A stretch of 64,000 nucleotides of DNA, taken from Crotalaria pallida. Lineage: Eukaryota; Streptophyta; Magnoliopsida; Fabales; Fabaceae. The notes beneath the pieces are model-generated. The model saw nothing but the letters and a program-made list of their open reading frames with translations, had not been told where the DNA came from and did not search any database. Positions 32,452 through 44,979 of this stretch are shown here, piece after piece (within the stretch, counting starts at the first letter, position 1; each line of letters starts with the position of its first letter). The DNA lies in assembly GCA_037953625.1 (NCBI GenBank), contig CM075656.1, positions 77,643,001 through 77,707,000 on the forward strand, written 5' to 3'. The position numbers and the translations under genes were made by a program.

Positions 32452-33942
32452 AGATGTTATTAACACCCATTTCATTACTATTTGCACCCGGTTTTTATAA
32501 ATTTTTGCATTTACTTACAATATTACCCTTATATTAATACTAACTTACACTTATATATCTAATACTCTCACCCCTAATCCTATTATTTACACCCATAATC
32601 CTAAAAACCTAATACTTAGTCAATTTTACTACTCACACCCACTATCTTCAACCTCTCATCCCCAATCCACATAGTCATTTTCAATTTCTCATCTTTCTCA
32701 CCCAATTTCATAAAAATTAATTAGGGTTCATTATGCTATTTCAGAAGTGATAAGATTAAGGTGCTGATCTGTTTTCAAAACAAGGAATGATGGATTAATT
32801 TTCTCCTATGCAAATTGGATACTGAACCCGTGGGATTGCCTAAATCAAATATAGCAGTTGGAGTTTCCATGTTTTACGATATGTACTGATAGACCTGCGA
32901 GAAATCTATGGTTTTCCATGTAGTTTGTGTATTGTTTTTAATAAAAATTTTCTTCGCTGAGGAAAAAAAATATCCGTGACTGATGGTCAAAAGTCATAAT
33001 TAATGAAGAAAATCCATGAACTACTATTATCAAAATGCAACGGTATGTTTTCATGGAATTAATTTTTATGAAATCAGGTGAGAAGGATGAGAGTTAGAAG
33101 ATGATTATATGGGTTGAGGATGAAAGGTTGAAAGTGGTGGGTGTGAGTAGTAAAAATTGGTAAAGTATTAGGTTTTTAGGATTATGAATATAAATAATAG
33201 GATTAAGGTGTGAATATTAAATATATGGGTGTAAGTAATAATATAAGGGTAATATTGTAAGTAAGTGTAAAAAATTATAATAAGCGGGTGCGAGTAGTAA
33301 TGAAACAAGTGTTAATAACATGGTTTTGAAAACCGGACCGGACCGACCGGTTCAACCAAAAAACCGGTGAACGGGTAGAAGTGACGGTCCGGAATAAGCC
33401 AGAAACCGTTGTGCATAAAAACCGGGATTGAATCGGCTGAACCGGTATTAAACCGCCAAAATCGGTCAAAACCGGTGGAAAACCGGTTTGACCCGGTTTG
33501 AATTTGGAAGCCCAAATTCAGCAAAAATTTGGGTTTTTTTTTCAATTTTTTTTAAATAACGAAATCCTATATGCTGGAAACTCAAACGAACCAATATGAG
33601 TCTCAATTACGCGTTTGCTCTCATCTCAACGAGAAAGAATATTAAAACTTTAAATTTTAGAACTTAGAAAAATCAAAAATCAAAAATCAAAAAGCCAAAG
33701 AGGCAAAGAAGTGAAGTGAAAGAAGAAATAATAGTGAGTGACATACAAGAAGGCGGTATCAATAATCAACAGAGAAAAAACAAAAAGACACAAAAAGTAC
33801 TAAATTATATGATTATATGCACACGCCTACATTAAGACCGGTTGGACCACAGTTCGATCACGGTCCAACCATTGAACCTTCAACCAATACCTTGATCGGT
33901 TCAATAACCGGTCCGGTTTTCAAAACATGGTTAATAACATCT
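32452..33942. mobile_element. TIR element split at its right end by a hAT-type MITE
   Basis: The left end AGATGTTATTAACACCCATT is matched in inverse at 33300-33318 and then at 33938-33942 beyond the inserted MITE (33319-33929). Long arms continue: CATTACTATTTGCACCCG on the left and CGGGTGCGAGTAGTAATG on the right, then CTTACAATATTACCCTTATA and its inverse. No ORF was recognised. Confidence 0.7.
33319..33929. mobile_element. 611-bp hAT-type MITE, 8-bp target duplication
   Basis: The ends CATGGTTTTGAAAACCGG and CCGGTTTTCAAAACATG are inverted apart from one G. The perfect 8-bp duplication GTTAATAA lies at 33311-33318 and 33930-33937. CCGGTT-rich arms face each other. The 8-bp duplication is diagnostic of the hAT superfamily. 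Confidence 0.8.
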
Positions 33943-33945
33943 CCC

Positions 33946-35330
33946 AAACTTTTAACTTCTTAAATACACATTTTTCAATAAAACATTTCCACTCTTGAAT
34001 TCTTATTGTCAATCCTAAGGGCTAAGATTAAGAAAACTCAATTATAATTCTTATGGTAAATGGTTTAAGTTATCAATATGGCCATAATGATTAACTATTG
34101 AGGATTGCAAGGAGAAGAAATTAAATGCACCATACTTTATCGCTTCACGAGTTAAATTATTGTAATTTACAATAAAATTTATTGTATCTTGACCAATCAC
34201 AAATTCGAAAAAAAAGAAATTAACTCATGGAATGATAAAGAATGTGATATTTGATCTCGTTCACAATTGATACACTCTTATATCTAGAACAAGTAAAAGA
34301 TATTGCACAGGTTAAAACTAAATCCAAAAACCTTACAAGTAATGAAAATATGAAATAAAGAAGATACATGAATTAAAAAGTTAAGATAGAAGGTAGGAAA
34401 GAGCTCATTATCAAATCGTGTCTTCGGAAATGAAAGAAGACATACTCACTTAACTAACATAAAAATTACAGATCAAAGATTAAGGTTATTTAATGAGTGA
34501 CATAATAAATAGATTTAAAAAACATTAGAAAAAAATATATATAAAATGAAAAAGATCAAAGACTTTGTGAAGGCTATAGCCCCACTATAACCTTCATAAG
34601 TCTAGACTATCTTCTTTTTAAAATAAAAGTTTAGTTCTATTGAATTTCGAGAATTATCTATTAATGATTCTTCAATCAACAAAGAAATTCGAACTCGCAT
34701 CTTAAAAAAAAAAAAAAAACTATCAGTTTAATTTTTAACAATTACATCAATATTCATTCACATTGTGTTTTCTTTTAATTGTTAATGGTGGGTAGGACTA
34801 AGTAGGTCATGTATCTAACTACTAAGTGGACCTTATTGCACCTCAATAAATGTAACTTTCTTTTCAACAACCATTTAAATTGTACTGTAAGTATACATGT
34901 ATATATATTATGTATTCCTTTCCATACTTATTATAGGTCACATTCTACAAGGTTTTTTTTGTCCTAATTATAAGTCACTTTATATTTTGTATGCATCATT
35001 TATTGTTTTTTCTCTTTTTTATCTTTATTAAATGTTTTGACTATCTATGTGTTTTTTGTTTTTCATTAATGAGTGTGAATTTTCCAGAAAAAAGTTGAGT
35101 GGGTAACATTGTAATATTACAGAATATTTTCATAGAATTCATAAAACTAATTACTTTCCTTGATATGTGTAATTCAGTTAAGTTAAGTATGACCTATAAT
35201 AATGATCGGAGCACTATCTAACAAAATTTAAATTGGACAAAGAAGAATTAGACAGTAAACTGTTAAAGGTCATGGTGGAAACTCCCATGAAACATATCTT
35301 GGATCCTCCCCACTCCAGTAGACCAATTTT
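33946..35330. other. Intergenic upstream of the Ca2+-ATPase
   Basis: No ORF is supported. A decayed TIR element (about 34914-35213: CTTTCCATACTTATTATAGG and CCTATAATAATGATCGGAG) lies here. Confidence 0.45.
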
Positions 35331-35339
35331 CACTATATA
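35331..35339 (+). promoter_or_regulatory. Possible TATA box of the Ca2+-ATPase gene
   Basis: ACTATATATGC lies about 255 bp before the ATG. A second candidate, TTATATACAT near 35508, is closer to the ATG. I cannot choose between them. Confidence 0.3.
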
Positions 35340-35589
35340 TGCTTACAATTTTGTTATTTAAACATTTGATATTCGTACGGAAACCTGTTTTTTAAGGTAA
35401 AAACTGGTGAGTCCTGCAATTTCTCTTTCTCACATAACCCACCAATTTTTACCTAAAAAGGCAGCTGTCAACCCAGATGTCAAATTAGATAAACATTTTC
35501 CATATACTTATATACATATCTTTAGGATTTGACCAAGTTATTATACCATTTCTCATTTTCATCTAAAAACCTGGTCCTAAAAATCCACC

Positions 35590-38500
35590 ATGTCTAGCAA
35601 CCTTAATCCAAAATATGATGGTTGCTCAATTATCATTGATATCTCAAGCACCCTCACCAAAGTCACCACTAATTGCACTACCAACAATGCCAAAAAAAGG
35701 TGGCGGTTTGCTTACACTGCAATTTATTCTAGAAGGGTCATGCTTTCCCTTGCCAATGAGGTCTTATCCAAAAGAAATCACCATAACTACAACAAACTGT
35801 ATCAAACACAATCTTCTAGTTCAAGCAGCACCACCACCACTCTTGATATAATTGAGCCTCTAGTTCAACATGTTCCCAACGGAACCAATCATGATTCTTT
35901 GGTCAATGTTGATAAAACCAAACTTGTTAATTTGGTTAAGGACAAAAACTTGGAAGCAGTTTCTGCTTTTGGAGGAGTTCAAGGTGTTGCATTTGTTCTT
36001 GGAACAATTCCAACAAAGGGAATCAATGGAAGTGATGATGACATTGGCAAAAGGAAAGAGTTGTTTGGTTCAAACACTTACAATAAGCCACCACCAAAAG
36101 GGTTGCTACACTTTGTGTTGGAAGCTTTCAATGACACAACAATTCTCATCCTTCTTGCTTGTGCTGCCCTTTCACTTGGTTTTGGCATAAAGCAGCATGG
36201 TGCAGGAGATGGGTGGTATGAAGGTGGAAGCATAATTCTTGCAGTGTTTCTTGTTGTGGTTGTGAGTGCACTCAGCAATTTCAGACAAGAGAGACAATTT
36301 GACAAATTGTCCAAGATAAGCAATGACATCAAAGTTGATGTTGTGAGAAATGGAAGGCCACAACAAATATCCATCTTTGATGTTCTTGTTGGAGATGTTG
36401 TGTCCCTTAAAGTTGGTGATCAAATTCCAGCTGATGGATTGTTCTTAAATGGCCACTCTTTGCAAGTAGATGAATCAAGTATGACAGGTGAGCCCGCACA
36501 TGGATTTTGACTTTTATTGATAATACATATATTATGTACATAAATTGCCCTCATAGTATGTTACTAGTTATATCTTATATGTTATATTTTTAATGCTAGG
36601 TATTTATGTGTATTGTCTTCACAGCTTAGAATTTCTTGGTCCGTCAATGCAGGTGAGAGTGATCATGTTGAAATCGATCATTTAAAAAGTCCATTCTTGT
36701 TGTCTGGTGCAAAGGTGGTGGATGGCTATGCTCAAATGCTTGTGACATCTGTGGGAACAAACACGGCGTGGGGTCAAATGATGAGCTCAATATCGCGTAA
36801 CACCGATGAAAGAACACCATTACAAGCTCGCCTTGACAAGTTAACCTCTTCTATTGGTAAGGTAGGCCTTGCGGTCGCTTTTCTCGTTCTCGTAGTGTTG
36901 ATAATTCGCTATTTTAGCGGAAAAACAAAAGATGAGAATGGGAATAAGGAGTATAATGGGAGTAAAACTGATATAAATGACACGTTCAATGCGATTGTGG
37001 AAATTGTTGCGGTTGCGGTCACGATTGTGGTTGTGGCAATCCCCGAGGGTCTGCCTTTGGCTGTCACTCTCACACTAGCTTATTCCATGAAAAGAATGAT
37101 GAATGATCAAGCAATGGTGAGGAAACTCTCGGCTTGTGAAACAATGGGATCGGCAACAGTTATCTGCACAGATAAAACTGGCACCCTTACATTGAATCAA
37201 ATGAGAGTAACCAAGTTTTGGTTGGGCCGAGAAGATGTTAAGGAAAACTTTTCCAATGCAATGGCCTCAGATGTTCTTGAGTTATTCCACCAGGGAGTAG
37301 GCCTTAACACAACTGGTAGTGTGTACATGCCTTCATCAGGATCGGAACCTGAAATCTCGGGTAGTCCTACCGAGAAAGCTATATTATCTTGGGCCGTAAC
37401 AGATTTAGGTATGAACATGGATGAATTGAAGCAGAAGCATAAAGTTCTCCATGTTGAAACATTTAACTCGGAGAAGAAGAGAAGCGGCATCGCAATAAGG
37501 AAGGAGTTCGACAACACGATACACGTGCATTGGAAAGGAGCGGCTGAGATGATACTTGCAATGTGTTCTAACTATATTGATAGTCATGGCACAAGGAAAT
37601 GCCTTGATCATGAAGAAAGGAGTAATTTACAGAATATAATTCAAGGCATGGCAGCTAGTAGTCTAAGATGCATTGCTTTTGCTCACATCGAGATTGCAGA
37701 TTGCAAAGAAGATGATAAGGAGAATGCACGTGATATACCAAGAGAAGATGGCCTGACATTGCTAGGAATTGTTGGCCTTAAGGATCCATGCCGACCGGAC
37801 GTCAAGAAGGCTGTGGAAACTTGCAAAAACGCGGGCGTCGAGATCAAGATGATCACCGGTGATAACATATTCACAGCGAAGGCGATAGCGACAGAATGTG
37901 GAATATTAGAACATAATAACCATGTCGTAGATGCAGGGGAAGTGGTAGAAGGCGTCGAATTCCGAAACTATACAGAGGAAGAGAGGCTGCTGAAAGTTGA
38001 CAAGATCCGCGTGATGGCGAGATCATCCCCTATGGACAAATACTTGATGGTGCAGTGCTTAAAAAAGAAAGGCCATGTTGTCGCGGTCACAGGAGACGGC
38101 ACGAACGACGCGCCTGCGCTAAAAGAAGCCGATATAGGACTTTCGATGGGCATCCAAGGCACGGAGGTCGCGAAGGAGAGCTCCGACATTGTCATCCTGG
38201 ACGACAACTTCAGTTCTGTCGCAACCGTTTTAAGGTGGGGGCGATGCGTTTATAACAACATCCAGAAGTTCATCCAGTTCCAACTAACAGTGAATGTTGC
38301 AGCTCTAGTCATTAATTTTATTGCAGCAGTTTCTTCTGGTGATGTTCCTTTAACAACAGTTCAACTGCTATGGGTAAATCTCATTATGGACACTCTAGGA
38401 GCTTTGGCACTAGCAACAGAAAGGCCTACAAGAGAGTTAATGCAAAAAAAGCCAGTAGGTAGAACTGAACCTCTCATTACCAACATTATGTGGAGAAATC

Positions 38501-38922
38501 TTTTATCACAAGCTTTATATCAGATTGGTGTTTTATTGGTTTTAGAATTCAATGGGGGGTCACTCTTCAATGTGAGTCAAAAGGTAAAGAATACTCTAAT
38601 TTTTAACACTTTTGTTCTATGCCAAGTTTTCAATGAGTTCAACTCAAGGAGTATGGAGAAGCATAATGTATTCAAAGGCATTCTCAAAAGCCACTTGTTC
38701 CTTGGAATTGTGGGGGTTACTATTGTACTTCAAGTTTTGATGGTGGAATTTCTAAGGAAGTTTGCTGATACTGAGAGATTAAATTGGGAGCAATGGGGAA
38801 TTTGCATTGCAATTGCTGCTGTGTCATGGCCAATTGCTTGGTTAGCTAAGCTCATACCTGTCTCAGATCAACCTTTTTCCAGTTACACCAGATTGGGTAA
38901 AAATACCAGTGTTCAAGATTAA
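35590..38922 (+). CDS. ACA12/13-like: Autoinhibited Ca2+-ATPase, ACA12/13-like
   Basis: P-type IIB Ca2+ pump that exports Ca2+ from the cytosol. ACA12/13 relatives are plasma-membrane pumps; localisation here is inferred. Exons 35590-36487 and 36653-38922 sum to 3168 nt, 1055 residues. The N-terminus holds a basic amphipathic calmodulin-binding stretch (about 35-58, KKRWRFAYTAIYSRRVMLSL). Then come the two first membrane helices (about 180-235), the actuator domain with TGE split by the intron, PEGLP in helix 4, the phosphorylation site DKTGTLT (D473), a nucleotide-binding domain, the hinge TGDGTNDAP (D781), and C-terminal membrane helices. All catalytic motifs are intact and no internal stop is present. 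ACA family length is about 1020-1075. The 165-bp phase-1 intron is unusual for this subgroup (see findings). Confidence 0.95.
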
Positions 38923-39670
38923 GCAGGCTTTTCAATTTTAATCACAAGTTACATTGAGGGTTCTCATCTGAGTAAATCCTTGATTCAGTTCCTCCAAATA
39001 TGATAGTATTATCAGTTTGATTGCAACAGATTTGTGTCACTAAATAAGTCTCCAAAAATTTTCACAGTTCTTTGTAAGATATAATTGGTAATATTTAAAA
39101 TTTTTTGGGGACTTAATTTTCAACAATGTAACATCATTTTAAATTTTTTTGGTGATGCATGTATTTCATGTACTCAATTGATAACACCATCATATTTAGA
39201 GTATTAAATTGAGAGTTTATTCTTTCCAATATGGGGAATCATAAATTCCAAATATTTAGAAAAATGAAATATAATATATTCGTGTATACAACATATGGAA
39301 ATTCAATATCCTTTAATTTTAGAAACCTGGAAGATCTTGAATTTCCATGTGTTTTATACTTAAATATCATATATTTAATTTTTCATGATATTTGAAATTT
39401 AAGTTTTCGCTATGCAAATATCTCTGGTTTATTTAGATTTGGAACTATTAAAGTTGGAGTAGTTAGAAGTTCTTTAAATGTAAAAAAAGTATAACTCAAG
39501 TTACAGATTTGGGATTTTGATAGGAGATTGTGATGTGTTTTAATTTATTTATGTAGTGATTCCTACCTAGTCAGGTTTTTTCTTTTATTATTATAAATTC
39601 AAGTTACTTTGATGATTCCATTCCATGAGGTAACAATTAGTATAAAATAGCAATTAACTTATAATGGGTC
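38923..39670. other. Ca2+-ATPase 3' UTR and spacer
   Basis: AT-rich sequence after the TAA, no further ORF. It probably holds the 3' UTR in its first 200-300 bases. Confidence 0.4.
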
Positions 39671-40057
39671 ACTAGAGTCAGTGACGAACCCATAAATTTT
39701 AGGCTATGGGACGATATATAATATTAAAAGTAGGATAATATTAACGATTGTTTATGGAATACAAAAGTAGAAAATTTTTATTGAAAATTTAAATTTAGTA
39801 TTTTCTGATTTATTAGACACATTATTTTTCATATAAAATCACCATTATTTTTACGGTCTTAAACAATGTCTCATTGATACTCTTTAACATTTTCATTAAA
39901 AATATAACTTTTTGATAAATAAACATATAAATTACTAATGTGAGTCAATAAATACTCACCTTCCACAAAAATATATACAAAATCATAAGATAATACCATT
40001 GTAACAAAAAAATGAAATACAAAAACAAAAAAAAAATATTTAACATAAGTTTTCATA

Positions 40058-40881
40058 TTATTTTTTTGGTAGAAAAAAAACTTCATTCCAACTAGCAAAA
40101 TTGAACACATACAATTATAAGCATAAGGGTGCTTCACACTTACTATGTAGGGTTAAAGACCCATGCCTGAAGAACAATACAATTATAACTCAGCCCTTAT
40201 TCTATCTATCAAAGCACAATTGTTCCAATTATTAAGATTTGGATAAACAATGTTGAATCTAAGTGCTAATTCCTTCTTCATAATTACATAGACTCGTTCA
40301 GGTTGTAGTTCTTTGCCAGTGAATTGTCTTCTGTTTTTTTCCATCCAAGTGTGGTATATTAAGGCTGCCATGGTTGCATAAATCACTTTTCTTATTGTCT
40401 TGTTTCTGAATCCATGTCTGATCCAAGCTGTCCAGTTCTCAAATCTAGTGTACTAGCTATCAAGGCAAATCCAATGGAACATCAGCTGCATTAGGTCATT
40501 AATCCCGGAGCATTCAAAATAGAGATGGTTTTTGCTCTCAGCATTTGTCTTGCATAAGTTGCAGGTGCTGTCTATGTTTGCATATAGGATTAATTTGTCT
40601 TTAGTCTTCAAACAATTTTGCATAGTAAGCCAGAATATAAAGCAATGCTTAGGAACTGAGACAGAGTTCCATACCATACTGTGATGCACAATCTTCTCTT
40701 GCACACCAAGTAGGTATTGATAGCCACTTTGAATTGTGTAGGAGCTGTTAGTTAATCCCTACCAATTGCCATGGATGTAACTTGCCCTTAGCTTATCTCT
40801 GACCTTCAAGATTTGATTCCAATGCCTGCTGCTATTGGCAGATGCTTCATAGTTCCAGAAATATTCAAAGATTAAATAAAA
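40058..40881 (-). pseudogene. 5'-truncated LINE fragment, 13-bp target duplication
   Basis: Minus-strand non-LTR retrotransposon 3' end. The peptide from about 40860 down to 40183 reads through FWNYEASANSSRHWNQI, an in-frame TAG, then HHSMVWNSVSVPKHCFIFW and CNLCKTNAESKNHLYFEC. This is the Cys/His zinc-binding region found at the C-terminus of plant LINE reverse transcriptases (zf-RVT). It ends in an A-rich tail at 40058-40080. ATAAGTTTTCATA is duplicated at 40045-40057 and 40882-40894. It is truncated and carries a stop and a frame change, so it is not functional. Confidence 0.8.
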
Positions 40882-40983
40882 ATAAGTTTTCATAATTATT
40901 ATCTGAGTATTAATAATCTGGAAATATTGAATAGATAAATAAAAATCTAGTTATTTATATTTACATCGAGCAAAAGTTATATA

Positions 40984-41242
40984 CTCCCTCTAGTCCTATA
41001 TATGAGCCTGATTTTTGTCCTTAATATAAGTCTCATTTCCAATTTTCAAAGGCATTAATTACTTCTTTTCCACAAACACCCATATTTACTTAACACTTTT
41101 TATATTCCAATAATAATTATAGGGGTACTTTTGAAAAAGTATACCAAATATTTACATTTCCAACACCATTGACAATATTAACTAACTTTCTTAAAGGGAG
41201 TGAAAATTGGTCAAAGAGGTTTATAATAAGGACCGGAGGGAG
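40984..41242. mobile_element. CTCCCTCTAGTCCTATATAT MITE, TA target
   Basis: 259 bp, ends CTCCCTCTAGTCC and GGACCGGAGGGAG, TA at 40982-40983 and 41243-41244. Confidence 0.8.
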
Positions 41243-41256
41243 TATACTAAAAAAGT

Positions 41257-42097
41257 TAATAGTCAATTTAGTCCTTCAAAGATTATATTATCATCAATTT
41301 AGTTCCCCAAAGATATTTGTCATCAATTTAGTCTCTCAAAAATCAATTATGTCACCAATTTAGTCCTCCAAAGATATTTGTCACCAATTTAATCCCTTAA
41401 AGATCAATTGTGCCACCAATGTAGTCCTCCAAAGATATTTGGCACCAATATAGTCCATCAAAAAACAATTGTGTCATCAATTTAGTCCCAAGAGATATTT
41501 GTCATCAATATAGTTTATCAAAGATTAAATAAAAAAATATTAAAAAAAAACTTAAACACATAAACAAACATATTTAAAAAAAAAACAAAAAAACCCACAA
41601 GCCATTCTTCTAAACATGGATGACAATGGAGCAGAAAATGTGCAAGGAGTATTGTTCCTTTCACTATCCCCGTTTCGAATTTGACGCCTCATTTTTGTTC
41701 CTCGTTTCAAGATTTTCTTTCGATTCCCTAAATAGTAATGAATTTATTAATTTTTATTTTTATTTAACATGTCGTATAAATACAGTTATAGTGATCTATA
41801 ACAAAAGAACATAATGGACTACATGATGATTGATAGACTATATTGATGAAATGCAAATATTTTTAGGGGACTAAATTGATGGCACAATTGTTATTTGAGG
41901 GACTATAATGATGACAAATATGTTTGGGAGATTAAATTGGTGGCACAATTGATGTTTGAGGGACTAAATTGGTGGCAAATATTTTTGGGACTAAATTGAT
42001 GGCACAATTAATTTTTGGGGGACTAAATTGGTGACAAATATCTTTGAGGGACTAAATTGATGGCAACATAATCTTTGGAAGACCAAATTGACCATTT
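41257..42097. mobile_element. Foldback element built of 33-bp repeats
   Basis: Two arms of about 265 bp (41257-41525 and 41845-42097) are inverse complements. Each arm is a chain of about eight degenerate units of 32-34 bp with the pattern CACCAATTTAGTCC-TCAAAGATATTTGT. A loop of about 320 bp (41526-41844) has no recognised gene. Confidence 0.8.
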
Positions 42098-42173
42098 ACT
42101 CATATGAAAATGTTTTTGGAAGATTGTGGGGGCTATAGCCCCCCACTAGGACCTCCTGGGTCCGTCCCTGAGT

Positions 42174-43865
42174 AAAGTTAATGATAACTAACTTTGACCC
42201 ATAAAATGAAGATGCAAGTATAGATTCCAGTAAAAGGATCGACTACATAACCCTAATAGCTGAAACTAATCAAGATGCCTTGTGCTCTTGAAAAACAAGT
42301 ATAATTGCATACCTTAAAATTGATATTAGTACTTTGAAGACTTTATGAGCGGTTCGTATATATTCAAGGCCTAATCCAAGCTCGTCAAATCAAATTTCAT
42401 GCATTATTGAGTCTATATGTAGAATTGTCCTTTGATGTCATTGGTAACAAGATAAATGAAATTTGTAACATGTTTCATTGTCCAACCGAGCAAGATTACA
42501 ATGGCAACAAAGCTTTTTTACCAATTATTTATCACAGCCATATTTTTGGGATCGAATTCGAGATTTCTAATATAACTACAGTAGCTCCGTGCCATAATTC
42601 ATGAGTTTGGCAGTATTTTTTTTATTTATTTATCTAATAAAAGGAAAATTATTCTTTTACCCTTTAATGGCAACTTATTATACAAGCTCAAAATAGTTTC
42701 ATAGCTGTAGACGGCAAAGAAAATTTCATAAATGAACATATTATAAAATATAGTTTCATAGCTCCAGCTCAAATACAAAACATATCAAAATTCCCTCCCA
42801 AGTTGCGAATATCCAAAAAACTGAAAGAATTTACCTTGAGGTTTCCAAAAGGTACTATATATCCTAATATCCCGGCCATCTGATATCTCCTTAAGGTCCA
42901 AAGGAGATTTGATACTATCTAGGGAAACTTCATCAACCAATCAGCACAGCTATATAATAAAATATAGAAAGCTTTTAAAAAAGAAAGAAAGAATAAAATG
43001 TATAATAAACTTTCGCATTGTGGAGAAGCCGGTACGTGTAACGGCTAATTAACCTTGGATGTATACCTTTAGTCTTAGCTTAGGTATTCACGACCTTTAG
43101 AAAAGTGTTGGAGTTGCTAGCTTGCCATCTCTTGATATTTTGGGAGTTGCTGCTCCCCCTTGATTGTTTTTATTAAGATTATGTTTTTATTTTTTTTAAT
43201 TATAATTTAGTGTGTTTGGTTGTTAATATAGATTATATTTTTGACAAAATAATCAAAATTCAACATATATCTCATAGGTGTTGTATATTATTTATTGAAA
43301 ATCATGTAATTTTTTATCATACCCTTATTACTCAAACAACAATACTTGTCCTTTATCACTCCATACCATTTTTTGTAATTTGCTCAATAAAAATAACTTT
43401 TTTTTATACTATCCATACAAAATAAATCAACTGAAATTCATTTTTCAGTCAAGAGTCCTAAGCATAAATAGATTATAATTTTAACATATTATAGTATGAT
43501 AAAAATAATTACAATCTAATTTAACCGATTATACCAAACACGCACATACTAGTATTTTACGAGTAGCATAGTTTTTTTTGGCTAAGCCACATTGTTCACA
43601 CTTCAAATCTTGACTAAGATTTTAAGAAGAGTGGTTATATTTAACCAAAATTTATCTTTATTAAAAAAATTTCTCCTAAAAATTGCATCAACTTTATGGA
43701 ATTTGATTAGACATTTCATCATTTAGATATTATTGTACTCTTTATAAAACATTTGAAATTAATCATATAAAACTTATTGAAAAATTGTACCTAAATTAAG
43801 GATTTAATTAAAAAAAAAGGTTTTTTTTTTATGTATACATTAGGACACATGTTAAGAAACTCAAA
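42174..43865. other. Intergenic, no gene seen
   Basis: AT-rich sequence with short ORFs only. No repeat ends could be paired. Confidence 0.4.
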
Positions 43866-43869
43866 CTTG

Positions 43870-44275
43870 TCATGATGGTTTGTCATAAATTATGTTCATT
43901 GATAAACCATTTATTTTCGTATTCTTCTTAATTGTTTCGTTTATGATTTTTCTTGGTCTTCCCCTACCTCTAGCCATTGGAATATCATCATATCCATTTG
44001 ATTTACTCTCTTAATTGAGGCTTCTAATAGTCTCCTTCACATATATCCAAACCACCAAAGGAGGGATTCTACCATCTTTTCTACAACCGTTCACATGCAA
44101 CCTCAACTCTCTCGAATGCACGCATTCCTAATTTTATCTAGTATAGTGTATTCACTCATCTCCCGCAACATCTTCATATTTACTATATGAAATTTATTAT
44201 CTTATCGACATTTTGTCGCCCAACATTTGATCTCATACAACATAGTCGCCTTTATAATAGTATCCCCATATTATG
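43870..44275 (-). pseudogene. Decayed reverse transcriptase fragment (non-LTR)
   Basis: Minus-strand reading frames give pieces of a LINE/RTE-type reverse transcriptase C-terminus: MLYEIKCWATK, MKMLREM, DKIRNACIRE, LRWFGYM-like, then MARGRGRPRK and ETIKKN. The pieces sit in different frames with stops between them, so the copy is ancient. Confidence 0.7.
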
Positions 44276-44552
44276 TTATGATATTTAAATGAGGTAAAAA
44301 TTTGATATAATTTAATTAAAATATCATCAATATTAATCATTGAAGAGGGAGTAATGATAAACATAAAAAAGATAAAAAAAATTGGTAATAAAAAATAAAT
44401 TCAATAAATAAATGTATAATTGAAAAAAAAAACTGGAAATAAATATTGAATTTTATGAAATAAAGAGAAAAAAATAAGGCAACACAACATAAGAAACTAA
44501 AAGAGTACAAAAGAAAAGGACAATATGATTAGTATGTACAGTGTTAATTTTT

Positions 44553-44975
44553 AGGCTTAAATATCACATTGATCCTTATAAATATTGACTTTTTTGAAAA
44601 TAGTCCTTACATTTTTTTTGGATTTTTTCCCTGACTATCTGTTTCATTATGGTTTTGATTTTCGCCGTCAATTATGGATGAAAAATGCTAATAAAGTGCT
44701 TAATGGGTTATGGACCAAAACCTACACATGCTAATAATATAAAGACCAAAACTTACACCTACTAATAATTTAAGGATCATAATTTCCGGACTTTGAAAAT
44801 ATGGGGGACCAAAATCAAAATTATATTTGCATTACTCTTGATCATTATTGACCATAATAATCAAAATCAAAATAGAATGGAAAAGTAGAGATCAAAATTA
44901 AAAAAATAATAAATGTAACCACTAATTTTTAAAAAATTCAACATTTATAAGAGAATTAAATTGGTATTTAAACAT
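44553..44975. mobile_element. GGCTTAAATATCA TIR element
   Basis: TTAGGCTTAAATATCACATT and AATTGGTATTTAAACATAA face each other, with ATAAATATTGACTTTTTTG and CAACATTTATAAG arms. Relative of 27736-28427. Confidence 0.6.
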
Positions 44976-44979
44976 AATA

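Larger units (their letters stand above)
39675..42173. mobile_element. Possible older TIR element hosting later insertions
   Basis: AGTCAGTGACGAACCCA at the left and CTGGGTCCGTCCCTGAGT at the right are inverted, with GGCTATGGGA and GGGGCTATAGCCCCCC near the respective ends. A LINE fragment, a MITE and a foldback element lie between. No TSD was found. Confidence 0.4.
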
